64,000 nucleotides of DNA from Panonychus citri. Taxonomy: Eukaryota; Arthropoda; Arachnida; Trombidiformes; Tetranychidae. Positions 52,704-64,000 of the stretch are shown here, piece by piece. Numbering within the stretch: position 1 is the first letter of the stretch; each line of letters starts with the position of its first letter. A program made the translations under genes and the position numbers. The stretch is from positions 1,240,001 to 1,304,000 of the forward strand of contig NW_026515500.1 in NCBI RefSeq assembly GCF_014898815.1. Reading direction: 5' to 3'. The notes beneath the pieces are model-generated. The model made no database searches, was not told the DNA's origin, and saw only the letters and a program-made list of their open reading frames with translations.

Positions 52704-55700
52704 ATGGATTCACCACCTTATCAAAGTCGTGTCTTTTGTGTTGATAATCAAAGTATCAACGTTTTTGATGATACTAATCAAAATGATGATGAAAATGATG
52801 ATAAATCAATGATTAAAGTTGATGGTGAGAGTGATGATTATTGTGATAAATCATATTACATTGGATTAGATAATATTTTCCCTGACAATATTACCACTAA
52901 TTGTTATCAACATGAGATTCAAGGATTTACAGGATCCCAAATATTATCACATCAGAATCAAGTATCACCTTTAAATTGTGATTTATTGACATCAACAAAT
53001 TCAATAATTGCTAATCAATCAACAATAATTCAACCAGCATTAGCAACACCATCAAAACAATATCAACATCAACAACATGCTCAACAATTACTTCACCAGA
53101 ATTAGTTTCAGGATATCAACCTCAGCATTCATCATCTTCCGAGTCCTCAATGTGTTCATACATAAATCAACCACATCACCATCACCACCTTCATCATCAT
53201 CATCAACAAAATCGACAACAACAACAACAACAACAACATCACCATAATCCACACACTCAATCAACATTAATCTACAATAATAATAATAATTTAAACTCGA
53301 CAATTTATGATTCCAATTCCATCCAAGAGATTCGAGTAGCATCATTACCACTCTGTGAATTTTATCCTCCTTCCTCATCGCCCTCATCACTATTGTCCAC
53401 AAATCACTCCCACCATCATGGTCATCACTCTCATTATCATCCTCATGGTCATTCATATTCTCATCATTTGCCACCACAACCAATAGTATCCTCAGTTTCT
53501 TCATCATCTCCACCGCCACCGACACCGCAATCGGTGCCCACAATCCAGATAAGCTCACCTTCCCATTTAGAAAGTCCTTACCATGAGCGATCACAATCAT
53601 CTCTCTCAAATCAACAATCTAATCAATTATCTAAATCTTTATCATCTCGAGGATCAATATTATCAAGATTAAGATCAATTCTATCAAATTATCTTCCCTT
53701 CATCATAGTTACATCAATTCTGTCAGTTGCAGTGGCACTTTTAATCTCAGCATCAATCATATATTTTCAGAGTAAGTTTTGTATTATATCAACTCCACAA
53801 TTTGTTGATTTAAAATCGATACTTAAAAGTAAATATCAGAACAAAATAATAACAATAAACAATAAACAAATTCGATATTCTAATAGAATTGTAAATTTTT
53901 CAAAGAGACAAAAAAGTTCTAACGATCGTTAGACTAATCATTTCCAATTTCGTTCCAATATTAATTATAACGATCATCATAATTATCGGTTACGAATATT
54001 TTTTTTTCCTTCTCAATGTATTTACTTGTATTCACTTTGTTATTATTTTTTACTTCTTCTAATTGAAAATGATTAATCACTTTTAATCAAAATTAATTGT
54101 TGACAATCAACTGATTATTATCATCATCTTTTTCTTAACAGTTCCAACCGGGTACAAAGAGTATAATTGTGATCGAGTTAATTGTAGTAATCAATCAACT
54201 TGTATTCGAGATGATAATTCGGGTGAGGAAAAGTGTATCTGCAATGAAGATTGTCCATTGGTGAGCATCATCATTTTTTTTTATTCTTAATCATGATTAA
54301 GTTGATCATTAGATAAATTGTTTGCTAATCATCAAGGGTAAATACAACAATCTAATAGTGTATATGTTAAGATATTTAACTTGATTAGTGATTAAAAGTT
54401 AATGAGTTAAAGTTTTGTTTTTTTTTCTCATTGTTCAATTACAAAACTCGTTGTTATCATAGATTAATGGTGATAATTAATAATTAACAAGACAAACAAA
54501 ATGATTGATTAATGATAATTAAGAGATTAGATTTACCACCAGGTAAACATATTAAGAACTCAGTTAATTATCTTATCAATTTTCTAACACAATTATTTAA
54601 AAATTTAGATTCTAATCAAAGTTTATCTCTTTACAATCAAATTTTCATCGATTATCATTTTCATCTTCTTGCATCTTCATCATTTCCGTTTCCGTTATAA
54701 TTTTCTTTGTCAACCTTTGTCTATCAGTCTCTCCTTTCTTACCTATTAAAATGCTTCTATAATTACAATTGTTTATTCAACAATTAAAATTAATTGTTTG
54801 TTTTCTATCTTTAATTTAATTCCTTTTATTTTCACTCACCTTGGTTGAATGGTTTAGTTTTCATGATTCAATTTGATGATTACCTTGATTGTTGATTCAA
54901 TTATTTTTCTCATGTTTAACTTTACCTTTTTTTTCATTGTGCATCACTGATTAACTTGTAAACGATTTTGGTGATTAACAACAACAAAAACAATCTCATG
55001 ATGATCATGATCATCATCATTAACATGGTGATTTGTGAATTAATTTTCATGGTTAATCAACACCCGAAACATTTCAAATTAAAAGGATGGTCGTAATGTT
55101 TGTGGTACCGATGGATTAACTTATCCAAATGAGTGTCTACTTAATCTTAATTCTTGTCAGAAAAATATAATCATTTTAATAGCAAATTATGATACTTGTG
55201 ATGTTTGTAAAAATGTTCATTGTAAATACGGAGCCGTTTGTTCAAAGGGTTCATGTATCTGTCCCACCGAGTGTCCAAACACCCTGGAACCCGTTTGCTC
55301 ATCAGATGGATTAACCTACACCAATGAGTGTCACTTGCGACATTCAATTTGCTCAAACGGAATTCCTCTGACAGTTTCTTATTATGGTGAATGTCATGAG
55401 ATGAGAAGCTCAGAAACCAGTGGTGAGAAAAATTCATTAATCCCAATTAACGTGATTTTCATTACAATATACTAATTATCGATTAGCTTTTATCAATGAT
55501 TGATTTATTTCATTAAAAGAAATCATAATGTTCGACTTGATGTTAATGATAATTAATCATTGAACAATATCGATAAATATTAATCATTATCATTAAGAAA
55601 CTGATTGTGAAAAAAATAATTATGAACAAAATCCTAATCCTTATCCAATTAGTTGATATTTAAGAGACTATTTATAATTTGAGATTCTTATTTTATCTCT

Positions 55701-58700
55701 TGAATATTGAACCATTTGAAGTTGATGGTTTTTTTTCATTGAATTTTTCATGAATCAACTGAACTTTTTTTCTGTTGCTACTCAGAACTCATCGGCGGGG
55801 TAGGCTATATTCAAACCTGTGATCCAAATACTTGCCTTTATGGTGGTACCTGTGATTATGATAATAAAGGGATACCCCAATGTCTTTGCTCTTACTCGTG
55901 TCCGTCCCAAGAATCTGATGAAGACCAAGTTTGTGGGAGTGATGGTGAGTATAAACTTCCGTATCCTCTTTTAGTGAGTGCAAGAGGACGGGTCAAGATG
56001 ACAAATTCTAATTGAATTTGGTTGTCCTTTTAATTGTTTTGTAATTTGTCTTTTATTTGACGAGTTAAATATTTAACTTTCAATTTATACTTTTGTTAGC
56101 ATAATCAATTATTCAATCAACTAATTACATGAAATTCAGGGTTAGTTCAGAGAGTGTGAGGGAGAGAGATTGGGAAAGGGATTGGAATGAAATTGAATTT
56201 GAACAGATGAGATGATTTGAATTTTTGGTTGGTTCGAAATTCTGTCCATCATGAAGATGATGTAAATTCAGCAAAATGATGAGTGAATTTCCGTTCTATT
56301 TGTATTTTTAATGTTTATCATGATGATCTGAAGAAAAAAAAACATGATGGTTACATTGAACATCTTAAGATAACCATGAAAAATGCTGAAGTTTCATTTC
56401 TCAGAGGAGGATAAACATGAACAATAATCTTTGCAATTTTCTAGTAACAATATTTACTGACAAGTATATACATTATACACACATGAGATTATCACAAAAG
56501 ATTATCATGAGGGAGAAGGAAAAATTTCATCAAGAACAAGAGAGAATCAGAAAGTATCATGAAATTCAGTTGAAAATCTTCATTGATATCAAACTACTGA
56601 GACTCAACTTGAAATCACCATCTTCAAGAAATAAAGTAAAAAATGTAATAACTTGTATCATTTCAAGTACGAGTGATAACTTTTCATTGAAACTGATTTC
56701 AGGGAATAACAGATTATCAGGATTATGATGATTATTTCAAGGGAAAAATTGATCGAGACAAAAAATTGAATCATTATTATGAGATAATATCAACAATTTA
56801 GTAAGAAAACTAAGTTTCGTATATATTTATCATGCTAACACTTTGATATTGTTTCAAATTTATCAGAATTGATATCATTGTTTTTATTTTTTGATTCTTC
56901 AATAGTTTAATGTTATCATGAAACTTTTTTGCTCAGACTTTTTTTTCACCATGAAACTAAAAGGAGACCTAATTTATAATCAGAGTGACAAGATAATGCT
57001 TTTGATGTGTAAGCATCTCAATAGATATTTTTAGTTTTTATTGATACAAAAAATTGAAAGATTGAAATATGAAGATGAGGGAAAAAAAAGTTCTCAATGA
57101 TTCAGAAAGTTCTGAGTAAAGTTCAGTAAAAGTAAGTTTGTTTTTCTCTCTGTAAGATGATATCATTTTCATTCTGGTTTTTTCATCCCAAGAAAAAAAA
57201 ACAACATTTCTTTTCAATCTGTTCAGTAGAAAAAAGTTCAGAAAAGTTCAGTTGTACCAAAATCGAAATGAACATGAACTTTTTTTCTCGATTTTTTGTC
57301 CACATCCAAACTCGAAGAAATTTATATTAATACATTACGAAATATTGATTCAACTTGAAGTCGAAATTCGTGATTTTGAAATGATTTGTTTTTCTCTCTC
57401 GAAAATTTCATCTCATCAGATCGACTAATTGTCACGATGGTTTTTCTTTCAGGTCGTTTGTACGAAAATGAATGTAAACTCCAAGAAGAGGCTTGTCGTC
57501 GACAACAAGACATTAAACCCGAAAATTTGATTTCATGTGAAGAAAGTAAAATAATCCCATGTAATGGCGAAGATGAACCGTTACCTGGGCCTCAGTTTAC
57601 TTGTGATACCAATGAGACTAAAGTGACCAGTGTTGATGAAAATACCGGTAAAAGTTTATCATGTCCATCTGAAAGTTATTGCCATAGAACTAGTCACTTT
57701 GCTAAATGTTGTCCAGTTAAAAGTGAATCAGGTTTAGTGATTAACTGTAATAAAACTGATCATGGTTGTTGCCCTGACGGTTTAACATCTGCCCCGGGGC
57801 CAAATTACTCTGGTTGCCCATCAAAGTGTAACTGTAATCGACATGGTTCTTATGCTCTTACCTGTGATCCAAATACTAATCAATGTCACTGTAAATCGGG
57901 TGTAGGGGGTATTCAATGTGATCGATGTGAACCAGGGTATTGGGGTTTACACAAGATATCAGAGGGTAATGCTGGATGTATCCGTAAGTAATTCATAATA
58001 TTAAGACTCTCTGAATCTATGAATTTATCATGATCATCTTTTTTTTCTCATGAATTTCAAATTTTTTTCTCTTCCCATGAAAACTTTTACCTTTATCCTT
58101 ATTCTTACCTGTAAATATACCAACAAAAAGCTTGTTCTTGTAACATGAATGGATCAGTTCGTGATGATTGTGAACAAATGACCGGTCGATGTATATGTAA
58201 ACATGGACTCCAGGGTATGAAGTGTAATGTTTGTCCAAAAGATTCAGTTCTAACCCCTGATGGATGTTCAGATAGTAAGTTTTTCTTTTCATTATTTTCT
58301 ACCATTATTATTGGAATAACTTTGATAAATTCTGAGGTCAGAATCTCCATCATATCGACAAAAACTGTTTCTCTTATCCTGATAAATGATAAACTAAAGA
58401 TTATATCGAGATTTCTATTGATACATTTTAAAACTTTTTTTTCTTCATCTTATTCATGATTCTTTTTCCCTGGTCAGTTCTGAATCGTTTTTCACCTTTT
58501 AGGAAAATCTGACCCTTTGGTATCAAGAACAGAAAATAATAACAATTATCTGATGACCTTAAAAGTTGATTCTAAATGTCAACCTATTGATGTAACTCTA
58601 TTGTGTCACCTTGGTCCTTTTTTTCATCATCTTGCTTCCTGATTCTTTTTCAGTGTCTCTCTCTCAGTCAGAATCCTAGTTTCAGTATTAATCTCACCAT

Positions 58701-61596
58701 GAAAAGATAACCCATCGTCTTTAAATCATGATGTCCATGGTATCAACATCATTTATTTTAATCCTACGAATCAAGAATTGATCTGAAAGTTCATCCAATA
58801 AACATGAGGAAAATGTTCAACTTTTAGTTAAGAGAAAAATATATTTCATGATGAGATAATATCTTTCAATAATAATAATATCCCACCCACTGAATAAATT
58901 ACATGCACGATTATCACTATAATTGAATCTTGAAGGGATAAAATTACTCACACAACTTTTTTTCCACTTCTTCAGGAAGTTGAATGAAAACAAAAAATTC
59001 GTTTTTGTCTTTACTATCTCATATTCAGAGTAATGAGAAAGTTATTCAGAACTTTTTTTGTTTCAATTTACCGTCTAAATATGTGATCATTTATCATGAT
59101 GATTTTTTTATTCTCAGAACTTTCTGAAAGGATTAATGATACAGATAAACTAATTTCCATGATGATGATGATTTTGTTTTATTTTTCCTTTATTTCAGTT
59201 TCATTGACTAAAGTTCATCCAGGAACATGTTCAGACCTTGAATGTAAATTTGGAGCAATTTGTCATAATATTACTGAAGATTCAGTAAAGTGTATCTGTG
59301 ATATTAAATGTTCATTTGACCAGGCACGTAAACGATTGGTCAATTCGGGTGCTGAACGGATTTGTGCCTCAGATGGAGTAACATACCCGTCAGAATGTGG
59401 ACTTCGGCTTTATGCTTGTCGAATGCAAAAAAATCTGACCGTCCTTTATCAAGGTGAATGTTCAATCTATTCAAATAATAGCAGTTCAACAACAATCAGT
59501 GATCACTACCATAGTTTATCGTCTTCATATCTCTCATCATCTTCATTATTATCAACAACAACCGCAGTGTTTGTATCATCTTCATCTTCATTGGTTACAT
59601 CGTCTTCATCAACAACAACACCAACATCTATCTCCTTCCCACCGACAACAATACCTTCATCTTCAATATTTTCTTCAGTCTCACCTTACTCACCACCCAC
59701 ACCATTAACATCAACAATGTCTTCATCAGGCTCAAGTGAATCTTTTACCCAGAATCCATTGAAAAGATCAACAGTTTATAAGACGACACTTCAAGATTCT
59801 GAGAATCCTTCAGTTTATTCAGAGAAACCATCTCATGAGCCAAGTGTATCATCTTCAAGTTCATCATCATCATCATCATCATTATCATCACCTAATGAGA
59901 ATGAAGTTTCAAGTACAAAACCAACATCAATATTATTACTCGATAATGCGACTGAAGTTAAGATGATGATACCACCGATTAAATCAATTTCCATTCCATC
60001 TTTTTTCGGTGAATCTTTCATCGAAATGCCTCGATTAAATGCTTACACTCGATTGTCCATCGAACTAGAATTTCTGACCTTCTCCGAAAATGGTTTACTC
60101 GTTTATAATGGACAAACATCGAGTGGCGAAGGTGATTTCATATCGATATCAATCAAAGGAGGTAAATTATATATTTCTCTTGAACTTTCAAAAGTTCTCA
60201 CTCAGAATCCAATCGCAATTCAATTGATAACAAAATAATTCAGCAGAATATGAAAATTTCACCTTAATCTCATGTAGATTGATGTTTCAATTACATGTTG
60301 ATGTAAAATGATTAACCTTTTTTTTCCTGTAACATTATTTCATTTGCATATTTAACTTACTAATATATTTGAGTGTAAATTATTCAGTTTCATGATTAAC
60401 ATGAATCAACATTGATTTAATTTTTAAATTTTCTCTAGCATCATGGAATCATGTTGAACATTAACTACTATTTGAGAGAGATTTTTTTTTCATCTCTATT
60501 ATTATCATCATCAATTTCTGAATAGGTTATCTTAATAATAGTAAGAGTATGGATTAAGATGAGATTTGTTCAAGTCTTTTTTTTTGTTTCGTAATGAAAA
60601 TTAATCTTTCCAAAGTAATTAATTAAATTGCTGCTCAAATTTTGACTCTAAATTATATTAAATGCAAACTTAAACCTCTGCTAATCAACAAGATTAATAA
60701 ACAATCAACTTTGATGATCAGTTGAAGTAATTAATTAATGCAAATACAATGTATTCAGTTGATGATGATTAGTATTGATTATCCAAGTTTGCCATTAACA
60801 AGATAATTTGTTAATTGTTTACATGTATTGAGACTCTGAGGATAATTAAAGTGAAAGTAATTTGCATAAAACTGTCATCAAGTTTGTAAAATTGCAAATT
60901 AGCTTTATGATGAATAACAATTAGTAAATTGTGACAGAATTGTGATTTCTACAGAAAGATAGAAATGTTGACAAGAGTTAACATTTTCTGTCACTTTAAG
61001 GAATCAATAACTGTTCAGGAATATGAAACTTTCCATGAGATTGAGGAAGTAAGAATTTCTTAGTCAGCTGATTTATCGTATCAATTGAAATACTTGAGAT
61101 GGAGGTGAAATTGTATCAAAACAATTTGATGATGATCATTGATTTCGATAACAATTGAAAAGATTGTTAGTTAATTGAAGATTTTCTCAAAATTTTGATT
61201 GATCTTTTCGTTTGTTTCCCTTTTCAGGATACATTGAGTTTCGTTATAATCTTGGATCTGGAACTGTTATCCTAAGATCAAGTGAGAAAATATCAACTCG
61301 AGAACGAGTTAAACTGGTAGCTAAGCGTTACCTTCGTGATGGCCTCTTAACAGTTGATCGTCAGCGAGATGTGGCTGGTTCAGCTGAAGGAGATCTGAAA
61401 AATTTAGATTTAGCCGAAAATTTGTACATTGGACATTTGATCGCGATAAATAATTCAAGTAAAATCTATGATAACATTGGGATAACAAAGGGTTTCATTG
61501 GTTGTCTTTATTCAATGAGAATTGGTCGTAATCCAATTAACTTGACTTACCCTGGTTCCAATGATATTATCCGAATGGTCAATGTTATTGATTGTA
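52704..61596 (+). CDS. Agrin-like proteoglycan with N-terminal membrane anchor, 3' end off window
   Basis: Exons after the N-terminus: ending at 53771, then 54142-54260, 55086-55422, 55786-55944, 57453-57983, 58131-58274, 59199-60161 and 61228-61596. All join in phase, mostly phase 1, typical of extracellular modules. Agrin organises synapses and basement membranes. The N-terminus is a long Ser/His/Gln-rich tail, then basic residues and one membrane span (LPFIIVTSILSVAVALLISA), so the modules face outside (type II). Follow: three follistatin/Kazal modules (CGTDGLTYPNEC, CSSDGLTYTNEC and CGSDGRLYENEC); a Cys-rich segment with GCCPDG; two laminin-EGF modules (CNRHGSYALTCDP, then SVRDDCEQMTGRC); a fourth Kazal (CASDGVTYPSEC); a Ser/Thr-rich stretch; and LamG 1 (ARLSAYTR-type motif here PRLNAYTRLSIELEFLT, then GYIEFRYNLGSG). 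Vertebrate agrin has nine follistatin modules and three LamG. The 5' coding frame is broken: 52704-53105 is open in one frame and 53012-53771 in another. Either an intron 52825-53111 (gtgaga...tttcag, in phase; 1134 residues so far) or a one-base error explains it. The last donor is A|gtgagt at 61597. Confidence 0.85.
53166..53262 (+). repeat. CAx/CAA repeat coding poly-His and poly-Gln
   Basis: A trinucleotide-rich stretch in the cytoplasmic tail region of the agrin-like gene, coding runs of His then Gln. The opposite strand reads as Val or Asp runs, giving a spurious minus-strand frame across 53088-53609. Confidence 0.8.
54261..55085 (+). other. Intron of the agrin-like gene
   Basis: 0.83 kb, donor gtgagc, acceptor aaaag with a poor polypyrimidine tract. 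It splits the first follistatin module between its EGF-like part and its Kazal part. No exon seen inside. Confidence 0.5.
55423..55785 (+). other. Intron of the agrin-like gene
   Basis: 0.36 kb, donor gtgaga and acceptor gctactcag. A GAACTTTTTTTT word lies just before the acceptor at 55761 and serves as its pyrimidine tract. Confidence 0.6.
55945..57452 (+). other. Intron of the agrin-like gene
   Basis: 1.5 kb, donor gtgagt, acceptor tttctttcag. A non-repeat open frame of 103 codons at 56417-56728 has no Cys-rich module pattern and no flanking splice sites I could match, so it is left as intron. Confidence 0.5.
58275..59198 (+). other. Intron of the agrin-like gene
   Basis: 0.92 kb, donor gtaagt, acceptor ttatttcag. 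It joins the second laminin-EGF module to the exon with the fourth Kazal module in phase 1. Confidence 0.6.
60162..61227 (+). other. Intron inside the first LamG domain
   Basis: 1.07 kb, donor gtaaat, acceptor cttttcag. It joins ISIKG to GYIEFRYNLG across one Gly codon (phase 1), matching the LamG order in agrin. Confidence 0.6.
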
Positions 61597-64000
61597 GTGA
61601 GTTACCATGTTTCTCAAGTTCAAAATATAATAATAGTGAATCTTTATCATGCTCATCGTCAACATCACCATCATGATCATACGCCTCTTGGTTATTATTG
61701 GTCATTCTCATCATCTGTCTGCTATTGGATAACGTTGTCCATTCATGGTAACCAGAATGAAGCTCATCCAAATCCATTGGAATCTTTTATGTTTTGTTTT
61801 GCTTTCCTTTTTTTTATCATTTCAAGTCTTTCAATGAATTCTCATCACCATGAGATATAATGATGATCATTATTACTTGCAATTCATTCACACACTTACA
61901 AGCGTAAGGTAATCAATCAACACGAGAGATAAAACCATTTCCGCCTTATAGTCTGAATGTAATAATATCAGTTGATATGACTGATTGAACAGACAGAAAA
62001 ACTGAATTCCTGTGATCTTATATCATGAAATATATCTACGGGTTATATTGCATTTGGAATCATATCAAACATGATGATGATGATGATTACAAGCAAACAG
62101 TAAGGAAAAAGCATCTTCATCAGAATCAATATCATGAAGTGAAGGGAAAAAAAGTAAGGATAAAATGGATTACATCAAGATGAAGGAATCAGAATCGTGG
62201 CAGAAAAACATTCCAATATTAAAAGGTAAGAAATATAATCATTTACACCCTGAAGAAAAAAAAATGGAACGAAAAAATCAGGAGATAATCAGAACTCTCA
62301 GAGGGAAAAAAACTGTTGAATGTGTTTGTGTGGTTCTTTTCATGATAAATATCATATTCATCACCGATGTATCTCAGTTTTCCCATTGTTGTACTGGTAT
62401 AAATACTCAGAATAGTAAATGAATATATACTGAGTGGAAAAAAGATTCATATTTTACTCAGAACTTTTTTATCATCATGAACATATGATTGTTCAATAAT
62501 TATCATAAGATTTCACCTACTCTGGAGGTTTATCATGATGGAGATATGGGATAGATGAATACACTGAATACAAAGTTCATTTCTATTCATGACAATTTTT
62601 TCTCATGCTTAACCTTTTCTTTTCTACCTCATATTGATCTTCTTATCCACCTCTTCACCACCTCCTCCTGTTTTCCATGACACTAGGAGTGGGTATTGAA
62701 ACTCTCAGCTTGTATTCCCATAATTACAATACTGTCATTGTTGTTATTCAATTTTGATTGTGATTGTGATTAAATTCAATTACATTTCTTGAGTTTGTCT
62801 CATCACTTTATCCCCTGACTCCTACTTTGTTTTATCTACTTCCGTCTCCTGAATCTCCTTGAATTGTGTAAATGAAATTATCTTGTGAAAAGTGATTCTC
62901 ATTTCAAATGATTTTCCGGTTCTTAATAATAATAATGATAATATTACACATTATGAATTCTAGAGAATGCAAAGTATTATCATGGTAATTTATCATGAAA
63001 GGAGTGATAAAATTCCGGAAAATAATGAATGAAAAAAATACTCAACAATCTTAGGAAATTGTGAATGAGGAGGTTTGCATGATGGGTGAATATAAGATTG
63101 AATTAAAGTTACACAATAGGAGTTTAATAATTACTCTCATTAACTTTGATTATCATTATTATTCTGATCATCATGAGAATCATAATTATCCTCAATTCTT
63201 GGAATCAATGGTGAAAGTATTCATTTTGTTCACTTGAATTGATTCCAAAGTCTCAGAGTTTTCGAAGATTTGGAAAACTTTGAGAATAGTAACTTTCAAT
63301 ATCTATTCAAATGTTGAATTGTCTTGAATTTATCAGAATGAAATTTCGAGTTCATTCTCGACCATCGGAAGCTCAGTTATCTATCCATGGAGATCCATGA
63401 TGATTAATTGATTCATAATTTCAATGGTGAATTTGAGGAAATTTGATAATTGGATTAATTTTACTTCAACAGAAAATTAACTTTTGAAATAACATTCAAA
63501 TTAGATTCAGAAGATTCTGATAATTTTATTGAAAGAATTGAAGTGAATTTTGTTTTTCATTATTTCTGAATTTCCAATGAGCTTCTCTGGAAATTCAGTC
63601 TAAGACTGGAAACTTCATGGAGATCTTGGTGAGGTTTTGTATGAGAGTTTGAACAATGTTCATTTCTTTGGGTCTTTTTTACCTATTCCATGTTTTTCCA
63701 ATTGATTTTCAGGGGAAAATAAAATGTTGAAAGTTTTCAGAACTTTTTTTATTCTTAATTTATGTTGAAATATTTTTCTATTACATGATAATGAGACTGT
63801 TTCATGACATTTAGATGATTCTTTTTTTTTGAGTTGATACAATTATAACAGTCTGAATAAAAGGTGAACATGAACATACAGAATTAAATTGAAGTAGTAA
63901 CAAAATTACAATTAGAATTGATTAACTTGTGAATAAAATTTCATTGCATGAGATTGAATCAGAACTTTGTTCAGAATGTAACAGAAAATGTGTTATTCAA
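61597..64000 (+). other. Probable 3' intron of the agrin-like gene, to the window edge
   Basis: Starts with a perfect donor (gtgagt) after the Cys that closes the first LamG domain. No further EGF or LamG exon is recognisable up to 64000, so the remaining modules should lie beyond the window. Contains a GAT repeat near 62072 and GAACTTTTTT words at 62461 and 63740. The small open frames here carry no domain signal. Confidence 0.45.

Noticed and set aside
53088..53609. Minus-strand frame of 173 codons
   Set aside because: Antisense of the His/Gln-rich agrin-like exon; Val and Asp runs come from the repeat.
56417..56728. 103-codon frame in an agrin-like intron
   Set aside because: No Cys-rich module, no matching splice sites, Lys/Ile-rich as expected of chance AT-rich frames.
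58502..58640. Possible extra agrin-like exon after a ttttag acceptor
   Set aside because: The frame stops within about 46 codons, has no module pattern, and the neighbouring exons already join in phase without it.
62165..62422. 85-codon frame near the right end
   Set aside because: Lys/Glu-rich chance frame in AT-rich sequence; no homologous domain or splice context.
1..64000. tRNA, rRNA, CRISPR, operon-like or intact transposon content
   Set aside because: No conserved tRNA B-box-like arms, rRNA blocks, spaced direct repeats, reverse transcriptase or transposase motifs were recognised by eye on either strand.

Overview
The window is AT-rich animal nuclear DNA. It holds spliced genes with GT/AG introns, large introns and a very heavy load of (GA)n/(CT)n and (GAT)n/(CAT)n microsatellites. 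A beaten-path-type immunoglobulin gene together with a dysfusion-type bHLH-PAS gene points to an arthropod. The microsatellite style and the poly-Ser/His/Gln/Asp tracts suggest a chelicerate, possibly an acariform mite; that last step is inference. I see no rRNA, tRNA, CRISPR array, operon or intact transposon.

Layout from left to right. (1) 1-13998, minus: 5' part of a dysfusion/NPAS4-type bHLH-PAS transcription factor in four clear exons plus a probable 13-nt fragment at the left edge; it continues off the window. (2) 14833-15790, plus: COQ3, the ubiquinone-biosynthesis O-methyltransferase, divergent from the bHLH-PAS gene. (3) 18960-19956, minus: an intronless RNF41/NRDP1-like RING protein with an apparent +1 frameshift and an unusual C-terminal half that resembles ORF1 of non-LTR retrotransposons. 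(4) 24049-27877, plus: a complete MAK/ICK-family ciliary kinase in seven exons, ending in a 13-nt exon. (5) 28366-47758, plus: a beaten-path-like two-Ig secreted protein, split by a 17.4-kb intron and ending in a 23-nt exon. (6) 51371-51880, plus: a possible small transcription unit for a short membrane protein. (7) 52704-61596 and beyond, plus: an agrin-like proteoglycan with an N-terminal type II membrane anchor, follistatin/Kazal modules, two laminin-EGF modules, a Ser/Thr-rich stretch and the first LamG domain; the 3' end lies off the window.

The genes do not form one pathway. The beat-like and agrin-like genes are neighbours on the same strand and both belong to families acting in axon guidance or synapse building; dysfusion acts in tracheal and neural development, COQ3 in mitochondria and MAK/ICK in cilia. 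Splice-joined reading frames agree in phase throughout the COQ3, MAK, beat-like, bHLH-PAS and agrin-like models, which is the main support for the exon boundaries. Two places do not join in frame: the RNF41-like gene and the agrin-like N-terminus. They may be assembly errors, introns or real lesions.

I found no clearly new biological system. The most interesting items are the membrane-anchored agrin-like protein, the RNF41/retroelement-like chimera, two dense clusters of the word TGACC/GGTCA, paired inverted GA/CT tracts, and a short non-coding element near 32.8 kb.
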